From Methylocapsa sp. S129 (GTDB taxonomy: Bacteria > Pseudomonadota > Alphaproteobacteria > Rhizobiales > Beijerinckiaceae), in assembly GCF_009765995.1 (NCBI RefSeq), contig NZ_LMUI01000011.1, forward strand, positions 789,125 to 853,124: a stretch of DNA of 64,000 nt. The letters are read 5' to 3'. The translations under genes and the position numbers were made by a program. Shown here piece by piece: positions 60,304-64,000 of the stretch. Under the pieces are notes generated by a model. The model searched no databases and was not told the DNA's origin. It worked only from the letters and a program-made list of their open reading frames with translations. The number at the start of each line of letters is the position of its first letter. Positions within the stretch are counted from its first letter, which is position 1.

Positions 60304-60849
60304 ATGCGCACCGCCGATCTCGATCTCTTGTTTGTCGCCGGGCTCAACGGTTCGGGCCCCGACCATTGGCAGACGCGTTGGCGCAGCCGGCTGCCGACCG
60401 CGAGACTCGTCGAACAGGCCGATTGGGATCGGCCTAAGCTGTCGCATTGGGTTCGCGCGATCGTTGAGGCTTGCGAGGCCGCGCGGCGCCCGATCGTGCT
60501 CGTCGCTCATTCGCTGGGCGTCACCACGGTGGCGCATGCCGCGCCGCTCTTGCCCGAGGGCGCTGTCAAAGGCGCCTTTCTCGTCGCTCCGCCTAGCGAC
60601 GAAACCTTGGTCGCGGTCGGCGCCGGTGAATTTGCCCCGACGCCTTCAGCGCCGCTGCCCTTCGCCTCCCTTCTCATAGCGAGCCGCAACGATCCCCACG
60701 GCGCCTATAGTTTTGCGGAAACGAAGGCGTCGCAATGGGGCTCGCGTCTCGTCGCGGCCGGCGAGGCGGGCCACATCAATGCGGACAGCGGCCATGGCCC
60801 CTGGCCGGAAGGCCTGGTGCAGTTCGCGGCGTTCATCAAGGGGCTGTGA
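60304..60849 (+). CDS. RBBP9/YdeN-type alpha/beta hydrolase
   Basis: A 181-residue hydrolase. The start at 60304 (MRTADLDLLFVAGLNGSGPDHWQTRW) fits the RBBP9 family; a longer frame from 60268 is less likely. The GxSxG nucleophile is in LVAHSLGVTTVAHA and the catalytic His is in GEAGHINADSGHGPWPEG; the aspartate is in ASRNDPHGAYS. A serine hydrolase of uncertain substrate. Ends next to a bidirectional terminator shared with rpsD. Confidence 0.85.
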   Translation: MRTADLDLLFVAGLNGSGPDHWQTRWRSRLPTARLVEQADWDRPKLSHWVRAIVEACEAARRPIVLVAHSLGVTTVAHAAPLLPEGAVKGAFLVAPPSDETLVAVGAGEFAPTPSAPLPFASLLIASRNDPHGAYSFAETKASQWGSRLVAAGEAGHINADSGHGPWPEGLVQFAAFIKGL

Positions 60850-60862
60850 GGTGCGCAAACGA

Positions 60863-60887
60863 AAGGGCCGCCCATAGGGCGGCCCTT
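60863..60887. terminator. Bidirectional terminator between the hydrolase and rpsD
   Basis: An 11-bp perfect stem (AAGGGCCGCCC at 60863-60873 with its complement at 60877-60887) and three-base loop lies between the two convergent stops at 60849 and 60913. Confidence 0.7.
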
Positions 60888-60912
60888 CGATGGTTGCGGC
60901 GAACCGATACTG

Positions 60913-61530
60913 TCAGCGCGAATAGAATTCGATGACCAGGTTCGGCTCCATATGGGTGGGATAGGGCACTTCGGCGAGGCCGGGAACCCGCGTCATCTTG
61001 GCCGTCATCTTGGAATGATCGACTTCCATAAAGTCGGGCACGTCGCGTTCAGCCAGGGACACCGCTTCGAGTACGAAAGCCAATTGCCTGGACGATTCCT
61101 TGACCTCGATCAGATCGCCGACCTTCACCTGATAAGAGGGAATGTTGACGCGCCGACCGTTCACCTTGACGTGGCCATGGTTGACGAACTGGCGCGCGGC
61201 GAACACGGTCGCCACGAATTTGGCGCGATAGACGACGGCGTCGAGGCGGCGCTCGAGCAGGCCGATCAGATTGGCGCTCGAATCGCCTTTCAGGCGCAAA
61301 GCTTCCTGATAATATTTATGGAACTGCCGTTCGGAAATGTTGCCGTAATAGCCCTTGACCTTCTGCTTGGCCTTGAGCTGCGTGCCGAAGTCGGTGGCCT
61401 TGCCCTTGCGGCGCTGGCCGTGCTGGCCGGGTCCGTATTCACGCTTGTTGACAGGGCTTTTGGGACGGCCCCAGATATTCTCGCCCATACGGCGATCGAT
61501 TTTATACTTGGCTTCTGCGCGCTTCGTCAT
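60913..61530 (-). CDS. rpsD: 30S ribosomal protein S4
   Basis: A 205-residue S4, the primary 16S-binding protein that nucleates the 30S body. The ATG at 61530 ([21 protein letters not shown]) is the standard alphaproteobacterial start; the longer frame is not used. The S4 RNA-binding domain has [46 protein letters not shown]. Monocistronic here, as usual in this class, with a stable hairpin in its leader. Confidence 0.96.
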   Translation of the reverse strand: MTKRAEAKYKIDRRMGENIWGRPKSPVNKREYGPGQHGQRRKGKATDFGTQLKAKQKVKGYYGNISERQFHKYYQEALRLKGDSSANLIGLLERRLDAVVYRAKFVATVFAARQFVNHGHVKVNGRRVNIPSYQVKVGDLIEVKESSRQLAFVLEAVSLAERDVPDFMEVDHSKMTAKMTRVPGLAEVPYPTHMEPNLVIEFYSR

Positions 61531-62080
61531 CGCGGTTCCTCTTGGGTGCGAATCGAGATTAAAGATGAGGAACGCGCCCTCCTGTGCAAAAAGGAAACCC
61601 TTTTGCCGACAGGCCGTCAGCGAGCTAGCCGGCGGCCACGGGTGCGTCAAACGACAAACGCGCCCTTGCAACAGGGCGCGCCCGACCGCGCTCCTCTACG
61701 GCTTCGCCTCTGCGCTGTCAATTCAGGCGGGGCGCTTTGATCAATCCGCAGTCGCAACGTCGACGAATCAAACTATAGAAAATCGCGTCTGAGCCCATGT
61801 TTGCCGCATGGCCTGCCATGCGTATTTTGCATGCAGATGGAGACTTTCAGAGCCATCGCTCATCATTTCATCGACTGTTGAGCCGTTTTTGATCAATCGC
61901 CACAGTTTCGCCATGGCTTTTTCATGCGCAATTCACATGACTTACCGCACTGCACCCTTGACTTGTGCATCGCACCATATTACCTGAGGGCCGTCTTGGA
62001 GAAGGAACGCCCGGGAATATTGAACCGCCATTCAGCGCATCGCGCCGAAGGGGCGGAGAACAGCGAGAAGGGGACCTAAT
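61531..62080. other. 550-base intergenic region between divergent rpsD and the DUF1127 gene
   Basis: It contains the rpsD leader hairpin at 61659-61680 and, on the plus strand, a possible promoter for the DUF1127 gene (CTTGAC at 61957-61962 with TTACCT 17 bases later). No further gene is supported; a 24-codon frame near 61820 has no ribosome site. Confidence 0.55.
61659..61680 (-). promoter_or_regulatory. Stable hairpin upstream of rpsD
   Basis: An 8-bp perfect stem (CGCGCCCT/AGGGCGCG) with six-base loop is 129 bases upstream of the rpsD start. On the minus strand it is followed by CGTTTGTCGTTTG. It could be a leader attenuator or the terminator of an upstream transcript; nothing distinguishes the two. 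Confidence 0.4.
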
Positions 62081-62236
62081 ATGAAGCTCTCATTCATCAC
62101 GCGATTCCTGGAAGAGCGTCGTCGTTACTGGAACGTGTTGCACGAACTCTCGACCTATACCGATCGCGAGTTGCAGGATATCGGCATCGATCGCGCCGAC
62201 ATCCATCACATAGCCCGCCAGGCGGCGCGCGGTTGA
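62081..62236 (+). CDS. DUF1127 small basic protein
   Basis: A 51-residue protein, too short for many gene finders. It begins MKLSFITRFLEERRRYWNVL and continues HELSTYTDRELQDIGIDRAD, the invariant DUF1127 core (WRxxRxxxxELxxLsDreLxDIGl). Small DUF1127 proteins in alphaproteobacteria are linked to phosphate, carbon or RNA metabolism and stress, but none is assigned here. AAGGGGA precedes the ATG and a strong terminator lies downstream. Confidence 0.9.
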   Translation: MKLSFITRFLEERRRYWNVLHELSTYTDRELQDIGIDRADIHHIARQAARG

Positions 62237-62308
62237 GGAATTGACGATCGGCGCCAATGACCATTCAGCGCGAGCAATCTTAGCGTTGAGCCGTTGGCGA
62301 GAGACATG

Positions 62309-62343
62309 AAAAGCCGTCGTCCCTCGGGCGACGGCTTTTTTTT
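62309..62343 (+). terminator. Rho-independent terminator of the DUF1127 gene
   Basis: An 11-bp stem (62309-62319 with 62329-62339) closes a nine-base loop and runs into eight T (62336-62343). It is 73 bases after the DUF1127 stop, and its complement could also end the convergent manC transcript. Confidence 0.88.
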
Positions 62344-62358
62344 GCGTTCGGCGCCCGG

Positions 62359-63774
62359 TCAGCCTCGGTTATAGACATCCTCAATGCGGATAATATCGTC
62401 CTCACCCAAATAGGAACCCGTCTGCACTTCAATCAGCTCGAGATTGATCTTGCCCGGATTGCCCAAGCGGTGTTCGCAGCCAATCGGCAGATAGATCGAT
62501 TCGTTTTCATGCACGTGATGGGTTTCGCGATTGAGGGTCACCTCTGCCGTTCCGCGCACGACGATCCAATGTTCCGCGCGATGAAAGTGCTTTTGCAGGG
62601 ATAGACGCCCGCCGGGCTTCACGACGATGCGCTTGACCTGATAACGCGCGCCCTCGTCGACGCTCTGATAATAGCCCCAGGGGCGATAGGCGCGCTTGTG
62701 CTCGCTCGCCTCGGGGCGCTTTTCGGCTTTCAGCCGATCGACCAATTGCTTGATCTTGTCCGACTGCGCAGCGTCTACGACGAGGACTGCGTCAGGAGTC
62801 GTCACGACAATGATATTGTCGAGTCCCACTACTGCAGTCAGTTGATCGTTGGCGCGAATGAGAACATTGCGCGAATCCATGGCGACAGCCTTGCCGCGCA
62901 AACTATTGCCGTCGTCGTCGCGCTCGCTCAGACGCCAGATCGTCGACCACAGGCCGATATCCGACCAGCCGACGTCGGCGGCGATGACCGCCGCTTTGTC
63001 CGTGCGCTCCATGACGGCGTAGTCGATCGATTTCTTTGGCGCTTTCGCAAAGCTTTCCGCATCGAGCAGCAGGAAGCCGAGGTCGGAGCGCGCTTTTTCA
63101 ACGGCGCTCGCGGCGGCGCTCGCCATGTCCGGTTCGAACCGATTGATTTCTTCCAGCATGCCGCCGGCGCGGAAAATAAAATTACCCGAATTCCAGAGAT
63201 AGCCCTCGTCGATGAAGCGTTGCGCCGTCCGCTCGTCTGGCTTCTCGACGAAAGCTTCGACCTTGCGCACCTTGCCGGCGGCGTCAATCGGATCGCCGGC
63301 GCGGATGTAGCCATAACCGGTCGCCGGATGATCCGGCTTGATGCCGAAGGTGACGATCACGCCGGCGGCGGCGGCGAGGCCCGCCTCCTGGCAAAGCTTG
63401 GCGAACAGGCGGCTATCGCGAAACACATGGTCGGCGGCGAGCACGGCCACGACCGCATCGGGATCGGATCTGGCGGCAAGGGCCGCGGCGATCGCGACGG
63501 CCGGTCCGCTGTCCCTGCGCATGGGTTCAAGCACGATCGTCGCCTTGGCGCCGATCTCCTCCAACTGTTCGGCGGCGAGGAAGCGGTAGTCGGCATTGGT
63601 GACGACGATCGGCTCAGAAAAAATCTCGCGATCGTCGAGCATGCCGACGATCGATTGAAACGTCGATCTTTCGCCGATCAGCGAAATGAATTGCTTGGGA
63701 CGGCTCTCGCGCGACTCTGGCCAGACGCGCGTGCCAGATCCCCCGCACATGATCACCGGAAGAATTTTCACCAT
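62359..63774 (-). CDS. manC: Mannose-1-phosphate guanylyltransferase / mannose-6-phosphate isomerase
   Basis: A 471-residue bifunctional enzyme making GDP-mannose. The N-terminal nucleotidyltransferase starts VKILPVIMCGGSGTRVWPESRESRPKQF (residues 2-29) with FVEKPDERTAQRFI and NSGNFIFRAGGMLEEI. The C-terminal type II isomerase cupin (about 350-470) carries RPWGYYQSVDEGARYQVKRI, LQKHFHRAEHWIVVRGTAEV and YLPIGCEHRLGNPG. GDP-mannose feeds exopolysaccharide, LPS or fucose. The ATG at 63774 follows GAGGAGA; upstream extension is not conserved. Confidence 0.93.
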   Translation of the reverse strand: MVKILPVIMCGGSGTRVWPESRESRPKQFISLIGERSTFQSIVGMLDDREIFSEPIVVTNADYRFLAAEQLEEIGAKATIVLEPMRRDSGPAVAIAAALAARSDPDAVVAVLAADHVFRDSRLFAKLCQEAGLAAAAGVIVTFGIKPDHPATGYGYIRAGDPIDAAGKVRKVEAFVEKPDERTAQRFIDEGYLWNSGNFIFRAGGMLEEINRFEPDMASAAASAVEKARSDLGFLLLDAESFAKAPKKSIDYAVMERTDKAAVIAADVGWSDIGLWSTIWRLSERDDDGNSLRGKAVAMDSRNVLIRANDQLTAVVGLDNIIVVTTPDAVLVVDAAQSDKIKQLVDRLKAEKRPEASEHKRAYRPWGYYQSVDEGARYQVKRIVVKPGGRLSLQKHFHRAEHWIVVRGTAEVTLNRETHHVHENESIYLPIGCEHRLGNPGKINLELIEVQTGSYLGEDDIIRIEDVYNRG

Positions 63775-63936
63775 TGTCTCCTCGACGCCGCCTCGACGCA
63801 AAAGCCACCGCTCGCGCGACGAAGAAAACTTCACGCGCGCAACGGCCGAGGAGTGAATTAGAGCCATGCGCCGCACTAATCAAATGCCCGGAAGCGCCGG
63901 CTCTATGGCGATCTTGTCGCAGCGCGGCCCGCCGCC

Positions 63937-64000
63937 CTAAGCAGGCCATGGCTGATTCAAGAAAAAGCCATAGAGCGCCGTCGCGATGACGACAACCATC
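63937..64000 (-). CDS. 3' end of a gene continuing beyond the window, unknown
   Basis: The last 20 codons before a TAG at 63937-63939 read MVVVIATALYGFFLNQPWPA, a hydrophobic helix with an aromatic end, as at the C-terminus of a membrane protein. The rest lies beyond base 64000. It is on the same strand as manC, 163 bases upstream of it. Assignment as a real gene is tentative. Confidence 0.3.
   Translation of the reverse strand, partial: MVVVIATALYGFFLNQPWPA

Noticed and set aside
61741-61815. TATAGT-type promoter for rpsD on the minus strand
   Set aside because: No acceptable -35 hexamer is found 16-18 bases upstream.

Overview
The window is about 63-64% GC and coding-dense. Its gene content points to an alphaproteobacterium of the Hyphomicrobiales (Rhizobiales): FkbM methyltransferase, ClpS, Pit-type phosphate transporter, DUF817, a short DUF1127 protein, a fasciclin protein, an Omp25-like beta-barrel, UbiA, and the palindromic repeats typical of this order. 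A Beijerinckiaceae-like host is plausible, but no marker here settles the genus. No tRNA, rRNA, CRISPR array, transposase or phage gene was seen; this reads as ordinary chromosome with accessory pockets.
Layout. 0.1-8.9 kb: FkbM methyltransferase, an SDR/TetR divergent pair sharing a perfect 19-bp inverted repeat, a small membrane protein, a Sel1-repeat protein, a sugar-type SDR, and a molybdenum operon (modA, mop, secreted unknown, ModE-like regulator) with a convincing ModE box but no modB or modC. 9.0-11.4 kb: a three-gene unit made of a TIGR04222-type membrane protein with a Gly/Cys tail, a DUF692 multinuclear iron oxygenase (MNIO), and a helical partner. This is the best candidate for an undescribed peptide- or protein-modification system. 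11.5-17.3 kb: histidine phosphatase, VOC protein, ClpS, old yellow enzyme, a very large membrane-embedded patatin and a DUF427 protein. 17.3-22.8 kb: a sugar ABC importer operon carrying a creatininase remnant. 22.9-28.6 kb: small secreted and membrane proteins, then a gluconate/idonate island (gnd, idnO-like, idnD-like) with a GntR/IdnR-like operator and a hydroxyacid dehydrogenase remnant. 28.7-34.8 kb: YcaQ glycosylase, Nudix hydrolase, M20 peptidase, Pit transporter, 1-Cys peroxiredoxin.
35.1-43.9 kb: both subunits of B12-dependent methylmalonyl-CoA mutase, unusually separated by a tannase-family esterase and a DUF817 gene, then a small secreted protein and UbiA. 44.0-48.4 kb: a secreted unknown behind a textbook sigma-54 promoter, and a corrinoid-protein operon (corrinoid protein, DUF1638, 'virulence factor', ASKHA reductive activator) without its methyltransferase. 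48.5-57.8 kb: a nitrilase-family amidase, a beta-oxidation-like block (SDR, MaoC, SDR, thiolase) with stop/start overlaps, and a convergent Liv-type ABC importer. 58.1-64 kb: outer membrane barrel, fasciclin protein, YecD-like protein, RBBP9-type hydrolase, rpsD, DUF1127 protein and ManC.
Themes: cobalamin chemistry appears twice (mutase and corrinoid methyl carrier); organic-acid, sugar-acid and acyl-CoA catabolism sits beside two complete ABC importers; regulation can be read directly at four places (TetR palindrome, ModE box, GntR/IdnR-like palindrome, sigma-54 promoter).
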